DNA of 64,000 nucleotides from Bacillus sp. B-jedd. GTDB taxonomy: Bacteria; Bacillota; Bacilli; Bacillales; Cytobacillaceae. How positions within the stretch are numbered: the first letter of the stretch is position 1; each line of letters begins with the position of its first letter. Shown here piece by piece: positions 9,301-16,530 of this stretch. The notes beneath the pieces were generated by a model. The model did no database searches and was not told where the DNA came from. It saw only the letters and a list, made by a program, of their open reading frames with translations. The DNA lies in the NCBI RefSeq assembly GCF_000821085.1, contig NZ_CCXR01000001.1:2377001-2441000 (forward strand), written 5' to 3'. The position numbers and the translations under genes are program-made.

Positions 9301-10009
9301 TGCCGGCAGGCTCTACTCCCCATGAACGGAAGGAAGAAGCTACACTCTCCTTAAAGCTTGTAAAACTTAGCTCGGCTTCCTGGTGCTTATCGATTTGATT
9401 TACGATCAAATAAACTTCTTTTCCGGCATCCTGCAAATCTTTTGTAAACAGGAAATTGACCCCTGATTGGACATGATTATAGTCCATAACGTAAAAAACC
9501 AAATCAGCAAGATGAATGGCGGACTCGGTTGAAATCCGATGGGCATCATCAACCGAATCGATTCCCGGAGTATCCAGGATGACGGTTTTTTCAGGAAGGT
9601 GGGTGCGCTCCCTGCTGATTTCAATTTCTGTAATTTCATCACCGTCAAGGCAATGGGTTTTCACAATGCTGTAATCATAAGGCGGCAAATAAAGCCATGG
9701 AATATCTTTTTTGAAATAGACTTTGGCATATTCTTCACCCGATTTAACCCTGACCAGATTGGCGCTAGTCGGGATTGGGCTTGAAGGAAGAATATCTTCC
9801 CCGGCCAGGGTATTTATTATAGATGATTTCCCAGCCGAGAAGTGGCCGCAGAAGGCGATGACCTTTTCTCCCGAGCTGTATTTCCGCCCAAGCTGTTTCA
9901 CTTTTTCAGCCAGGCCAGATTCTCCCTTTTCTTCAAAAAAACGATGCAGTGCAGATAATACCCCTTTTACATTTTTCATAGAGTCTTGCTGCCTTTTTGC
10001 CTGAATCAT
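6365..10009 (-). CDS. dynA: Double bacterial dynamin DynA (fused GTPase modules)
   Basis: A 1,214-residue dynamin-like GTPase made of two fused dynamin units. Each has its own P-loop (GHFSAGKSS near residue 55, GAFSAGKSS near 638) and G3 (DTPGIDS, DTPGADS). Predicted coiled coil and paddle regions follow each GTPase. In B. subtilis this protein tethers and fuses membranes and helps in membrane repair and phage tolerance; that role is inferred from family. Start is uncertain: MIQAKRQQ at 10009 has AGGGG about 10 bases upstream, while an ATG 18 codons earlier has a weaker site. It is slightly longer than the ~1,190-residue B. subtilis protein and is a single-gene unit ending in its own terminator. 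Confidence 0.93.
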   Translation of the reverse strand: MIQAKRQQDSMKNVKGVLSALHRFFEEKGESGLAEKVKQLGRKYSSGEKVIAFCGHFSAGKSSIINTLAGEDILPSSPIPTSANLVRVKSGEEYAKVYFKKDIPWLYLPPYDYSIVKTHCLDGDEITEIEISRERTHLPEKTVILDTPGIDSVDDAHRISTESAIHLADLVFYVMDYNHVQSGVNFLFTKDLQDAGKEVYLIVNQIDKHQEAELSFTSFKESVASSFRSWGVEPAGIFYTTLKHPEHPENQYPELEAFIRTKGADSSGLEASVMAAAEKLADDFLQKEIEDQAEERGTLTQLLSEGLPAGKVPISERISLLEDTLSEKAQSEETAGKELDQEVSRILQNAYLMPFETRELAKGYLESVQPGFKVGFIFSSGKTNAEKQARKEAFLKDVSEKTKQQAEWHLRELLLNTLKERQITDSGLLSLAGGFQIPIDDALIEKPVKKGALLSGDYVLTYTDELVSEIKMAARKNINEFKKAYLNFVGKMTEEDIFKHEHELAKFNEYLEAEQKLGTLKEIIELDRHELSLILQGESLGGETTERLFSKEEEAVRVIRDALSNKNESLEVKEAQKDLLVEAVTEIEPGRIRADVPDRLRKAAQIVSGLPGFNHLAAELVERAGKLENRSYTVALFGAFSAGKSSFANALIGKKVLPVSPNPTTASICRIKPVDSQHHHGAVMVKMKDPSSLLADVNQALKSFTDEVGTLETALAKINELEKLPFTGDTAEKANLSFLNAFKMGFAHENEHLGKLLEADFDQFSEFVAKEEKSCFAEWIDLYYDCPLTRKGITLVDTPGADSINARHTGVAFNYIKNADAILFVTYYNHAFSRADREFLIQLGRVKEVFELDKMFFIINAIDLAKDETEKELVISYVREQLEQYGIRNPSLNTVSSLNGIREKEGHVNLDSGIPGFEDTFYRFISEGLAKLAISSAEEELVRVTRLLASLVRSATEDKSKAAENISVLKNTDARMKAFLYSQSPAQLKKRVCQEAEELIHYCKQRVFLRFNDFFKESFNPSVLNGQSGYLKKALGMALEDLLGSLGHDLAQEMRATSLRIEKFASASVKGYSSGLERELAEICEGLTFGETELPEAEGIEFPAALANTDRSLFSKPLSLFKNPKDFFEKNGKKAMQEQLQNVLSSEADAYLKYQAERLSLYGSGFVEKAFSVVIENKGQQAEDYVSGLLEIYGGGLDVEDLKKRLEEAKQLSK

Positions 10010-10121
10010 GAAATGGAATCCCCTATCATTAATAATCTCCATATATTTTAAACGAAAATTCATTCAATTCCCATTGATTAGAATGAAAATTTTCTGGAAT
10101 CCATTTTCATCTTAAAAAGAA

Positions 10122-10661
10122 TGCTTTGTTATCCTTGATTGTTGATTTCCACTCCGGGGACATGCTTTCCGCGAGGCGAAGCATCTACCTGAACTAACTT
10201 CATGTGAAACTTCCATTAATAGGCTTCGTGCAGCTTTGCGACGAGCTGAAGGTTCGCTTCCCCGAATAATCTGTGGCGCAGGAGCATTCTTTTATGGAGC
10301 CTCCTCGGCGTCTTTGACGACTGTTTGTCTAGCTGCAGCGCCTAGCCCCTCGAGGTCGCTTCGGTCCCGAAGGAAAAGTCAAAGAACGACTTCCCCTTCT
10401 GGCCCTCCAGCGCTTGGCTACGCTTCGCTCGCATTAAGGGCGACTAGGATTTTGCTTCGCAAAACCAAGTCTTCCTATATCGGGGCTGACCACAAAGGTA
10501 AGCTTCTGCGAATAGTCATCGCAGGGACAGGCGGTTTTTGCCTGTCACGAAGGCGCTTCCGCTTTTCGTGGGGTCTCCACGTGCCGCTTCATCCCGCCGT
10601 AGTCAGTCCCCTCCGTTCCGATCTACTTCATTGAAAATCAGCATTCACCTTTAACAGAGCC
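10122..10661. repeat. Dispersed intergenic repeat, copy B (540 bp) with nested insert
   Basis: The left 200 bp and right 90 bp align with copy A, and the right end reads AACAGAGCC (inverse of GGCTCTGTT). A ~245-bp block at about 10325-10569, absent from copies A and D, interrupts the family sequence between the GACGACTGT and GGGGTCTCC motifs. The element fills the space between dynA and the small Fur-controlled gene. A 132-codon open frame across it is not conserved in other copies and is rejected as a gene. Confidence 0.85.
10325..10569. repeat. Second repeat element nested in copy B
   Basis: A block beginning near GTCTAGCTGCAGCGCCTAGC. It contains several internal palindromes such as TCGCTTCGGTCCCGAAGG and TTTTGCTTCGCAAAAC. 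From memory, this CTGCAGCGCCTAGCCC sequence recurs in many Bacillaceae intergenic regions, so it is read as a separate repeat family inserted in the first. No coding signal is supported. Confidence 0.6.
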
Positions 10662-10663
10662 AA

Positions 10664-10694
10664 AAAGAAAAAAACCAGGGATAGCCCTGGCTTG
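10664..10694 (-). terminator. Terminator of the Fur-controlled small gene
   Basis: On the minus strand CCAGGG, loop CTAT and CCCTGG are followed by TTTTTTTC. It is placed 18 bp after the stop of the 29-codon gene. Confidence 0.85.
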
Positions 10695-10711
10695 GTCAGT
10701 TATATTGAATT

Positions 10712-10801
10712 TTATCTTGTAGGTCTTGCTACATGGCCTAAAACATGTTTCATCACTGCTGCATAAACTAAAACCGTTCCGCCAACGAATACGATCGCCA
10801 T
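10712..10801 (-). CDS. fbpC: 29-aa Fur-controlled basic peptide, FbpC-like
   Basis: A 29-residue peptide with a hydrophobic N-terminal half (MAIVFVGGTVLVYAAVMKHV) and a basic tail ending RPTR. It has its own promoter, AGGAAGGTG ribosome binding site, terminator and two Fur-box-like palindromes over the promoter. B. subtilis FbpC is a 29-residue Fur-regulated basic protein of the iron-sparing response that works with the FsrA sRNA. The length, charge and regulation fit, and I believe the locus near ypbQ fits, but I could not compare sequences. Gene reality is well supported; the FbpC name is an inference. Confidence 0.75.
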   Translation of the reverse strand: MAIVFVGGTVLVYAAVMKHVLGHVARPTR

Positions 10802-10821
10802 ATGTAACACCTTCCTGAAGT

Positions 10822-10876
10822 TGAGAATGATTTTCATTTCTGATTAAAGTGTATCATGGCTGAGAACGATTTTCAA
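10822..10876 (-). promoter_or_regulatory. Promoter with two Fur boxes
   Basis: For the minus strand, TTGAAA (10876-10871), 17 bp and TACACT (10853-10848) form a sigma-A promoter starting near 10841. Two near-identical palindromes TGAGAATGATTTTCA (10822-10836) and TGAGAACGATTTTCA (10861-10875) resemble the 7-1-7 Fur box TGATAAT-N-ATTATCA. One overlaps the -35 region and one lies just downstream of the start point, which suggests iron-dependent repression. Confidence 0.8.
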
Positions 10877-10886
10877 TAGAAGAACT

Positions 10887-11459
10887 TCAGTTGTCAAACT
10901 TCTTTAACATTTTTGACTCAATCTTGCCATTTCTATTGAGCTGGTTTTCATATTCAGTCAGCTTTTTCAGTGCTGATTCCTCCGCGGGAATTCTGATGGA
11001 GAGCATGATTGCGTTCAATATGGCAAAAACAGCAGCGGTTATATATGCATTAAATAACAACGGAATGACAAGCAGTTCAAGTGTGACAATGACATAGTTG
11101 GGATGCTTAAGGAAACGGTATGGCCCTTTCCTGACAGGCTCTGCTCCCGGCAAGACGATAATCTTTGTATTCCAATACTTGCCCAAGGAAGCAAGTGCCC
11201 AAATTCTTCCGGCCTGGGCAACTAAAAAAAGGGATACCAGGAATGGCCAAAAAGGCGATACGTTTTTTTTCAAAACTAGCACTTCCAGAAAAAGAGACAG
11301 GAAGAATCCAATATGCATTAAGACCATCCACGGATAATGCCCGCTGCCAAACTCAATTGCCCCTTCTCTTTTCATCCGGTCTTCATTCCTTCTCGCAATC
11401 ATAAGTTCGATAAGCCTCTGTAAAATGACAAAAGTAATTAAAAAGCCGAAAAGCATCAT
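10887..11459 (-). CDS. ypbQ: Membrane isoprenylcysteine-methyltransferase-like protein BpsB (YpbQ)
   Basis: A 190-residue polytopic protein with four to five membrane segments. Its C-terminal RKGPYRFLKHPNYVIV block is the SAM-binding signature of the ICMT/PEMT-like membrane methyltransferases. In B. subtilis the orthologue (BpsB) methylates alkylpyrones made by the adjacent type III polyketide synthase. Start and stop overlap with bpsA as ATGA (11456-11459), so translation is coupled and the pair acts as one pathway. Confidence 0.9.
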   Translation of the reverse strand: MMLFGFLITFVILQRLIELMIARRNEDRMKREGAIEFGSGHYPWMVLMHIGFFLSLFLEVLVLKKNVSPFWPFLVSLFLVAQAGRIWALASLGKYWNTKIIVLPGAEPVRKGPYRFLKHPNYVIVTLELLVIPLLFNAYITAAVFAILNAIMLSIRIPAEESALKKLTEYENQLNRNGKIESKMLKKFDN

Positions 11460-12538
11460 TCACCCCACCTCATCAAAAGAAGCTCCGAGCTGAAACCAGG
11501 CCCCAGTGCCGCGGCAAGCCCATATGCCCCTTCCATAGGTTCCATCTCCATATGCCTTTTCAAAACATATAAAATTGTGGAAGATGACATGTTTCCGTAT
11601 TCCTTTAGCACATCAGTGGATATATCCATTAAGGAACGATCAATCCCCAGCGAAACGGCATAAGCATCGAGGACTTTCTTCCCTCCTGGATGGGCAATGA
11701 AATAGCCGATATCTTCCATAGTGAGATTCTGATTTTCTAAAAAACCAAAAACATTCGGTTGCAGCCAATTCTCAATCATCGAGGGAATGTCCCTCGAGAA
11801 TATGACATATAAGCCCTCGTTTTTAATGTCCCACCCCATCACATCCATCGAGTCCGGCATTAGAGTGGACTGCGTAGCAAGAATGGCCGGAACTCTGCCG
11901 GTTTGGATTCTTTCTGCCTCGTCACCTGTAACCAATGCGCAGCTAACGCCGTCAGCGAATAGGGAAGTACCGACTAAGTTGCTTTTAGATCTATCGTTTT
12001 TTTGAAAGGTGAGGCTGCAAAGTTCCACGCTAAGCACAAGGACTTTGGCAATTGGATAGGCTAGGCAATATTCGTATGCCCTGGCCAGGCCCGCGGCTCC
12101 GCCGGCACAGCCCAGGCCCCATATCGGAATTCTTTTTGCATGGGGAGAGAATGATAATTTATTCATGATCCTGGCTTCTATGCTCGGTGTAGCCAGACCT
12201 GTTGTCGATATAAAAAAAATGGCATCTATTTCCGCGGGTTCAACCTCCCTCTGAAGGAACCGTAAATTAGTGAGGCATTTTTCGACGGCCTCTTTTCCCA
12301 GTTCTACGGCGGACTCAATATAAGCATCATTCCGCTCCTTAAAAGTCCTTTCTTCTTTGAACCATTCGATATCTTTTGCAAAGCGCCGGCTTTCAATTTG
12401 GCCGTTCTGGAAAACTGTTAATAGTCGTTCTATATCTTTAAAGGATTCTGAAAACAGTTCCCTTGCAAACTCCACAGCGCTTTCCTGTTCAATTTTATAA
12501 GGCGGGAGGGCTTCTCCGATTGAAATAATTGATGGCAT
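11456..12538 (-). CDS. bpsA: Type III polyketide synthase BpsA/BcsA (alkylpyrone synthase)
   Basis: A 360-residue thiolase-fold, chalcone-synthase-like enzyme. The catalytic Cys lies in WGLGCAGGAAGLA near residue 145, the His in IAHPGGKKVL near 285 and the Asn in YGNMSSSTIL near 315. The B. subtilis orthologue extends fatty acyl-CoA with malonyl-CoA to make alkylpyrones. Length is normal. AAGGAGA precedes the ATG. It is first gene of the bpsA-bpsB operon. Confidence 0.92.
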   Translation of the reverse strand: MPSIISIGEALPPYKIEQESAVEFARELFSESFKDIERLLTVFQNGQIESRRFAKDIEWFKEERTFKERNDAYIESAVELGKEAVEKCLTNLRFLQREVEPAEIDAIFFISTTGLATPSIEARIMNKLSFSPHAKRIPIWGLGCAGGAAGLARAYEYCLAYPIAKVLVLSVELCSLTFQKNDRSKSNLVGTSLFADGVSCALVTGDEAERIQTGRVPAILATQSTLMPDSMDVMGWDIKNEGLYVIFSRDIPSMIENWLQPNVFGFLENQNLTMEDIGYFIAHPGGKKVLDAYAVSLGIDRSLMDISTDVLKEYGNMSSSTILYVLKRHMEMEPMEGAYGLAAALGPGFSSELLLMRWGE

Positions 12539-12670
12539 TGTCCATTCTCCTTCGGCTCTACTGAGGATATTTTTACCTAAAGCACCGGAATTATGCAGGT
12601 GCGGCTATTGTCCTATTCCCCAATTTGTCCGTTAATATACAGAGTGTGAATGGCATTGTCTGCGAAAAGA

Positions 12671-12698
12671 AAAAAAGCTTCCCCTTAAAAGGAGAAGC
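12671..12698 (-). terminator. Hairpin terminator downstream of the SDR gene
   Basis: On the minus strand GCTTCTCC and GGGGAAGC pair around TTTTAA and are followed by TTTTTTTC. It is about 87 bp after the SDR stop. A weaker hairpin (AGGTTGC/GCAACACCT) lies between them. Confidence 0.75.
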
Positions 12699-12784
12699 CA
12701 CGTTTTGAAGGTGTTGCTGTGCAACCTTATTATACTAAAAATGTTGGCCCTGTTCATTGCGCAAACTTTTCCATTGAACACGAA

Positions 12785-13558
12785 TCAGAATCCTTGGATT
12801 GTCATCCCGCCATCTACATACAAAGTCTGGCCATGAACATAACTGCCGGCCTCAGAAGCCAGGAAAACTGCGGGACCGGCCAGCTCGGGGAGTTCCCCGA
12901 TACGATTTAAAGGGGTCACATCCAGGATGGCTTTTACATAATCAGGATCCGCGAGCAGCTTCTCCGTTAAAGGAGTCTTGAAATACCACGGTCCGATTGC
13001 GTTCACATTGATGTTATACTTGCCCCATTCCAATGCGAGGACTTTAGTCATCTGGATGATGGCCGCTTTAGTGGCCGCATAGACAACCCCTGTTCTTAAG
13101 GCGACATGGCCGGCTACAGACGCGATTGAAATGATCCTGCCGCCTGTACCTTGTTCCTTCATGACTCTGCCTGTTTCCTGAGCCATCATGAACGCGGACT
13201 TCAAGTTTGTATTCATGATCGTTTGCCATTCTTCATCTGTTACATCCAGGGCTTTTGAGCGGATATTCATTCCGGCATTATTGACAAGAATGTCAATCGA
13301 GCCCCATTTATCCTTTACCGACCGGACAGCCCTCTGGATATCCTCCCTTTTCGTTACATCACATGGAATAATGAGCGCCCTTCTTCCCTCGTTATGTATG
13401 AAGCCTGCTGTTTCCTCCAAATCCGACGCAGTCCGTGAAAGAATCGCAACATCCGCTCCAGCTTCCGCAAATGCGATTGCGAGTGCCCTTCCGATTCCCC
13501 TTCCGGCCCCTGTAATGACCGCCGTTTTTCCATCAAGTCGAAATGAAGGTAAATACAT
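12785..13558 (-). CDS. Short-chain dehydrogenase/reductase (SDR)
   Basis: A 257-residue classical SDR. It has the cofactor motif TGAGRGIG near residue 16, VNNAGM near 90, and the catalytic Ser-Tyr-Lys set in SIASVAG and YAATKAA (Tyr near 156, Lys near 160). AFLASEAGSYVHGQTLYVDGG near the C terminus is typical of sugar-acid or 3-oxoacyl SDRs such as gluconate 5-dehydrogenase-like enzymes. The substrate cannot be decided. Basic residues after the Gly-rich motif suggest NADP(H). The start is the ATG after AGGAAAGGGTGG. It occupies a position where, as I recall, B. subtilis has other genes. Confidence 0.85.
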   Translation of the reverse strand: MYLPSFRLDGKTAVITGAGRGIGRALAIAFAEAGADVAILSRTASDLEETAGFIHNEGRRALIIPCDVTKREDIQRAVRSVKDKWGSIDILVNNAGMNIRSKALDVTDEEWQTIMNTNLKSAFMMAQETGRVMKEQGTGGRIISIASVAGHVALRTGVVYAATKAAIIQMTKVLALEWGKYNINVNAIGPWYFKTPLTEKLLADPDYVKAILDVTPLNRIGELPELAGPAVFLASEAGSYVHGQTLYVDGGMTIQGF

Positions 13559-13659
13559 CCCAACCACCCTTTCCTATTTAAAGCAGTCCGGCATTTCCAA
13601 TAAGATCGTTTCCGCCTAAACCACCAATGAATTATCTCAATTATAAAGAAAAGGCATTT

Positions 13660-13682
13660 AAAAAGCACCGTTTAAACGGTGC
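13660..13682 (-). terminator. Terminator of the 40-aa zinc-ribbon gene
   Basis: The perfect palindrome GCACCGTTTAAACGGTGC (13665-13682) is followed on the minus strand by TTTTTAAAT. It starts 7 bp after the small gene's stop. Confidence 0.8.
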
Positions 13683-13688
13683 GGTTCG

Positions 13689-13811
13689 TTATGGGCGTGA
13701 CTGTTTTTGTACTTCAATCCAAATTTTATTCTCCGCGGTTAAGCCGCAAACACGGCATTTTGTAACTGAATGATACAATAACCGGCATTTCTCGCAATAG
13801 TATCTTTCCAT
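13689..13811 (-). CDS. 40-aa zinc-ribbon protein
   Basis: A 40-codon frame encoding two CxxC knuckles (YCEKC at residues 5-9 and KCRVCG at 18-23) followed by a short basic tail. This is the minimal zinc-ribbon or rubredoxin-knuckle pattern. The cysteine spacing and the perfect terminator just downstream argue for a real gene. The ribosome binding site (AAAAGGGG, about 13 bases before ATG) is weakly placed. No function is assigned; it could bind metal or RNA. Confidence 0.55.
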   Translation of the reverse strand: MERYYCEKCRLLYHSVTKCRVCGLTAENKIWIEVQKQSRP

Positions 13812-14001
13812 CCTTGTTTTGCCCCTTTTTCTGCAAGTTTTTAGTTAATATAGTGTATCGGCCACGAACCAAATGGTGCGAAAGTTAGAAAAATTCCATC
13901 CTTATTTGACGTGCTCAGTTACTTTTGTCACTCAAAATCGCCCATGTTCACAATGCCGTAATACGCCGTTCATTTTTCTGTCACAAATCCATTTTCCTGC
14001 A

Positions 14002-14054
14002 AGTGATTTAAATCACTGATATAACAATTTTTCACTATTAACATAGTGAAAAAT
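14002..14054 (+). promoter_or_regulatory. Two operator-like palindromes upstream of the ba3 oxidase operon
   Basis: AGTGATTTAAATCACT (14002-14017) is a perfect palindrome fitting the Crp/Fnr format (T/A)GTGA-N6-TCAC(A/T). Ten bases on, ATTTTTCACTAT-TAAC-ATAGTGAAAAAT (14027-14054) is a perfect 12-bp inverted repeat. A ResD-like TTTGTGAAC lies near 14068. No strong -35/-10 pair is visible; TATTAT at 14113-14118 is the best -10. The 350 bp between 13812 and 14160 hold no gene, so this is regulatory DNA, probably oxygen- or redox-responsive. Confidence 0.55.
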
Positions 14055-14167
14055 AAGGTATGAACACTTTGTGAACTTTCTGAAACCATATTTTACTTTC
14101 TTAATTGTTTTGTATTATGAAATAGTACTTATTGTATTTTTTCAATATTTTGAAGGGAGTGCGGGGG

Positions 14168-14329
14168 ATGGCGAAACCAGTATTGGCAAAATCGCATGCG
14201 AAGACAAAACAAAAGGTCAAAGATGATGAGCCTGTTCTGAAGGGGACTCTCGTTTCCGTAATGTTGCTTGGCGCATTTTTAATTCTTTCGTGGGCAGGCG
14301 TTTATTTTTTATTCCTTGACCGCTTTTAA
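14168..14329 (+). CDS. Cytochrome ba3-type oxidase small subunit IIa
   Basis: A 53-residue single-span protein. It has a basic N-terminal cytoplasmic stretch (MAKPVLAKSHAKTKQK) and one transmembrane helix at about residues 28-48, ending FLFLDRF. Size, topology and position directly before subunit II match the small subunit IIa of B-type heme-copper oxidases. The ATG at 14168 follows AAGGGAGTGCGGGGG; an upstream in-frame ATG at 14132 lacks a site. First gene of a three-gene operon. Confidence 0.8.
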   Translation: MAKPVLAKSHAKTKQKVKDDEPVLKGTLVSVMLLGAFLILSWAGVYFLFLDRF

Positions 14330-14349
14330 ACTAAGAAAGGGGACCATTT

Positions 14350-14826
14350 ATGCATATCCATAAATTCGAGAAAATTTGGCTTATTTTCGGTATAGCCACT
14401 CTTGTTTTTTTTCTTACCGTCGTTGGCGTAAGTGCTTTTTATATGGGAAACCAGCCTCCAAGCTGCCTTCAGACGATCGATGTCGATAAAGTTGATACAC
14501 AGGAACCATTCAACAAACCGGGCCTGACCAAAGTCGAAGGCAAGGAATGGGATTACCAGCTCGTGTACGTTGCATCCGCTTTTTCCTATAATCCGGTTGA
14601 AGTCCAAGTTCCACTTGGGGCGAAGGTTAAGATTATCGCTACAACAAAAGATGTCATCCACGGCTTTGAAGTAGCCGGAACAAATATTAATATGATGCTT
14701 GAACCGGGGTATGTGAGTGAATTTACGACCACCTTTGACAAGCCAGGCGAATTCCTGATTGTCTGCAATGAATATTGCGGTACAGGACATCACTTAATGT
14801 ACTCTAAAATTGAGGTGACCGAATAA
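14350..14826 (+). CDS. cbaB: Cytochrome ba3-type oxidase subunit II (CuA)
   Basis: A 158-residue subunit with one N-terminal membrane anchor (residues 10-32) and an extracytoplasmic cupredoxin domain. The CuA ligands are visible: VIHGF supplies a His, and CNEYCGTGHHLM supplies the two Cys, His and Met. The short length with a single helix is typical of ba3 rather than aa3 subunit II, and there is no fused cytochrome c domain. Electrons from a c-type cytochrome enter here. Its stop overlaps the start of subunit I (ATAATGG), so translation is coupled. Confidence 0.92.
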   Translation: MHIHKFEKIWLIFGIATLVFFLTVVGVSAFYMGNQPPSCLQTIDVDKVDTQEPFNKPGLTKVEGKEWDYQLVYVASAFSYNPVEVQVPLGAKVKIIATTKDVIHGFEVAGTNINMMLEPGYVSEFTTTFDKPGEFLIVCNEYCGTGHHLMYSKIEVTE

Positions 14827-16481
14827 TGGCTTCTTCTACAACCAGTGTAAAAGTCGATTCCCGCGATGCCAAACTTGCTATGGCTCATCTCTATGTAGCT
14901 TTCATCGCACTTGCGCTCGGAGGGCTGATGGGACTGCTGCAGGTTTTGGTCCGATCAGGTGAATTTCAGCTTCCTTTCGGCATCGATTATTACCAGGTCC
15001 TGACTGTACATGGTGTTCTCCTTGGACTCGTCCTGACAACTTTCTTTATCCTTGGCTTCCAGGCGGCCGCAGTCAGCAGAACTGCCGGGCCAATGACAAG
15101 CAAGGCGCGTATAACCGGCTGGGTTGGATTCTGGCTGATGACCGTGGGCACCGCTATGGCTGCCGTCATGATCCTTCTTAAAAAAGCTTCTGTCCTTTTC
15201 ACTTTTTATGCTCCACTGATGGCTCACCCGATCTTTTATATCGGGCTTACACTTGTCATTGTTGGAAGCTGGGTTTCCGGGGCAGCACTAATTATGACTT
15301 ACGCAAAATGGAGACGGAGCAACCCAGGCAAAAACAGCCCGCTCCTGACATTCATGGTTGTTGTCAATACTGTTATGTGGATTGTAGCAACACTGGGCGT
15401 AGCTGCTACAGTCCTGCTTCAGCTCCTTCCGTGGTCACTCGGTATTGTTGACAGGGTTGATGTGCTTGTCAGCCGGACTTTATTTTGGTACTTCGGCCAT
15501 CCGCTTGTTTACTTCTGGCTGTTGCCGGCGTATATGTGCTGGTATGCGATCATACCAAAGATTATTGGCGGAAAAATTTTCTCCGATTCCCTTGCCAGGC
15601 TTTCATTCCTTTTATTCCTGCTATTTTCAATCCCGGTCGGCTTCCATCACCAGCTGACAGAGCCAGGGATTGATCCGGCATGGAAGTTCCTGCAGGTAAT
15701 CCTGACATTCATGGTTATTATCCCTTCGTTAATGACGGCCTTTACAATGTTTGCAACGTTTGAAAAAACCGGCCGTGCAAAAGGTGCTTCTGGCCTGTTT
15801 GGCTGGATCAAGATGCTTCCGTGGGGAGATGCGCGTTTCACGGTTCCTTTCATCGGGATGGCTGCTTTCATCCCTGCCGGTGCGGGTGGCATCATCAATG
15901 CTTCCCACCAGATGAATCAGGTTGTCCATAACACTATCTGGGTGACGGGACATTTCCATTTGACTCTCGCCACCACTGTAGTTCTTACATTCTTTGGTAT
16001 CTCTTACTGGCTCGTCCCTCATTTGACAGGCAGAAGGTTGACCAAGACAATGAACAAGCTGGCCATCATCCAGGCATGGGTTTGGGCGATTGGAATGACC
16101 TTCATGTCAGGGGCGATGCATGCGGCTGGACTTCTTGGTGCTCCTAGGCGTTCCTCATTCTCGGAATATGGCGGATCCGCCCAGGCAGCAGAATGGATTC
16201 CTTATCAGGTCGCACAGGCGATTGGCGGTTCGATATTATTTATCGGCATCATTCTTGTCCTCGTCATTTTCATTAACCTTGCTTTCTTTGCCCCTAAAGG
16301 AGAAGAAGAATTCCCGGTTGGTGAAACGGATGATGGAGCGGAAAAAGCTCCAGCTGTATTTGAAAACTGGAAAATCTGGCTTGGCATCACGGCGGCCTTA
16401 ATTCTGTTTGCTTATACAATTCCTTTAATCGATATCATCCAGAATGCCCCGCTTGGCTCAAAAGGCTGGAAGACGTGGTAA
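14826..16481 (+). CDS. cbaA: Cytochrome ba3-type oxidase subunit I
   Basis: A 551-residue protein with about 13 transmembrane helices that reduces O2 to water at a heme-CuB centre. FGHPLVYFWLLPAY near residue 225 contains the CuB His and the cross-linked Tyr, FHHQLTEPG near 270 two more CuB histidines, and VTGHFHLTLATT near 375 the heme ligands. The features fit the B (ba3) class, which lacks the canonical D-channel and has high oxygen affinity. It ends the operon at a strong terminator. Upstream Crp/Fnr-like palindromes suggest induction when oxygen is low. Confidence 0.95.
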   Translation: MASSTTSVKVDSRDAKLAMAHLYVAFIALALGGLMGLLQVLVRSGEFQLPFGIDYYQVLTVHGVLLGLVLTTFFILGFQAAAVSRTAGPMTSKARITGWVGFWLMTVGTAMAAVMILLKKASVLFTFYAPLMAHPIFYIGLTLVIVGSWVSGAALIMTYAKWRRSNPGKNSPLLTFMVVVNTVMWIVATLGVAATVLLQLLPWSLGIVDRVDVLVSRTLFWYFGHPLVYFWLLPAYMCWYAIIPKIIGGKIFSDSLARLSFLLFLLFSIPVGFHHQLTEPGIDPAWKFLQVILTFMVIIPSLMTAFTMFATFEKTGRAKGASGLFGWIKMLPWGDARFTVPFIGMAAFIPAGAGGIINASHQMNQVVHNTIWVTGHFHLTLATTVVLTFFGISYWLVPHLTGRRLTKTMNKLAIIQAWVWAIGMTFMSGAMHAAGLLGAPRRSSFSEYGGSAQAAEWIPYQVAQAIGGSILFIGIILVLVIFINLAFFAPKGEEEFPVGETDDGAEKAPAVFENWKIWLGITAALILFAYTIPLIDIIQNAPLGSKGWKTW

Positions 16482-16493
16482 ATCAAATAGAAA

Positions 16494-16530
16494 AGGCTTC
16501 AGTCGTTTTACATCGACTGAAGCCTTTTTC
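16494..16530. terminator. Bidirectional terminator, cbaA / EamA gene
   Basis: A 12-bp perfect stem AGGCTTCAGTCG/CGACTGAAGCCT with an 8-base loop, flanked by A-rich sequence on the left and TTTTTC on the right. The minus-strand EamA gene reads through the right arm and stops in the loop. Confidence 0.9.

Noticed and set aside
10236..10634. 132-codon plus-strand frame in repeat copy B
   Set aside because: It crosses the junction of the two nested repeats, has no ribosome binding site and is not kept in the other copies.
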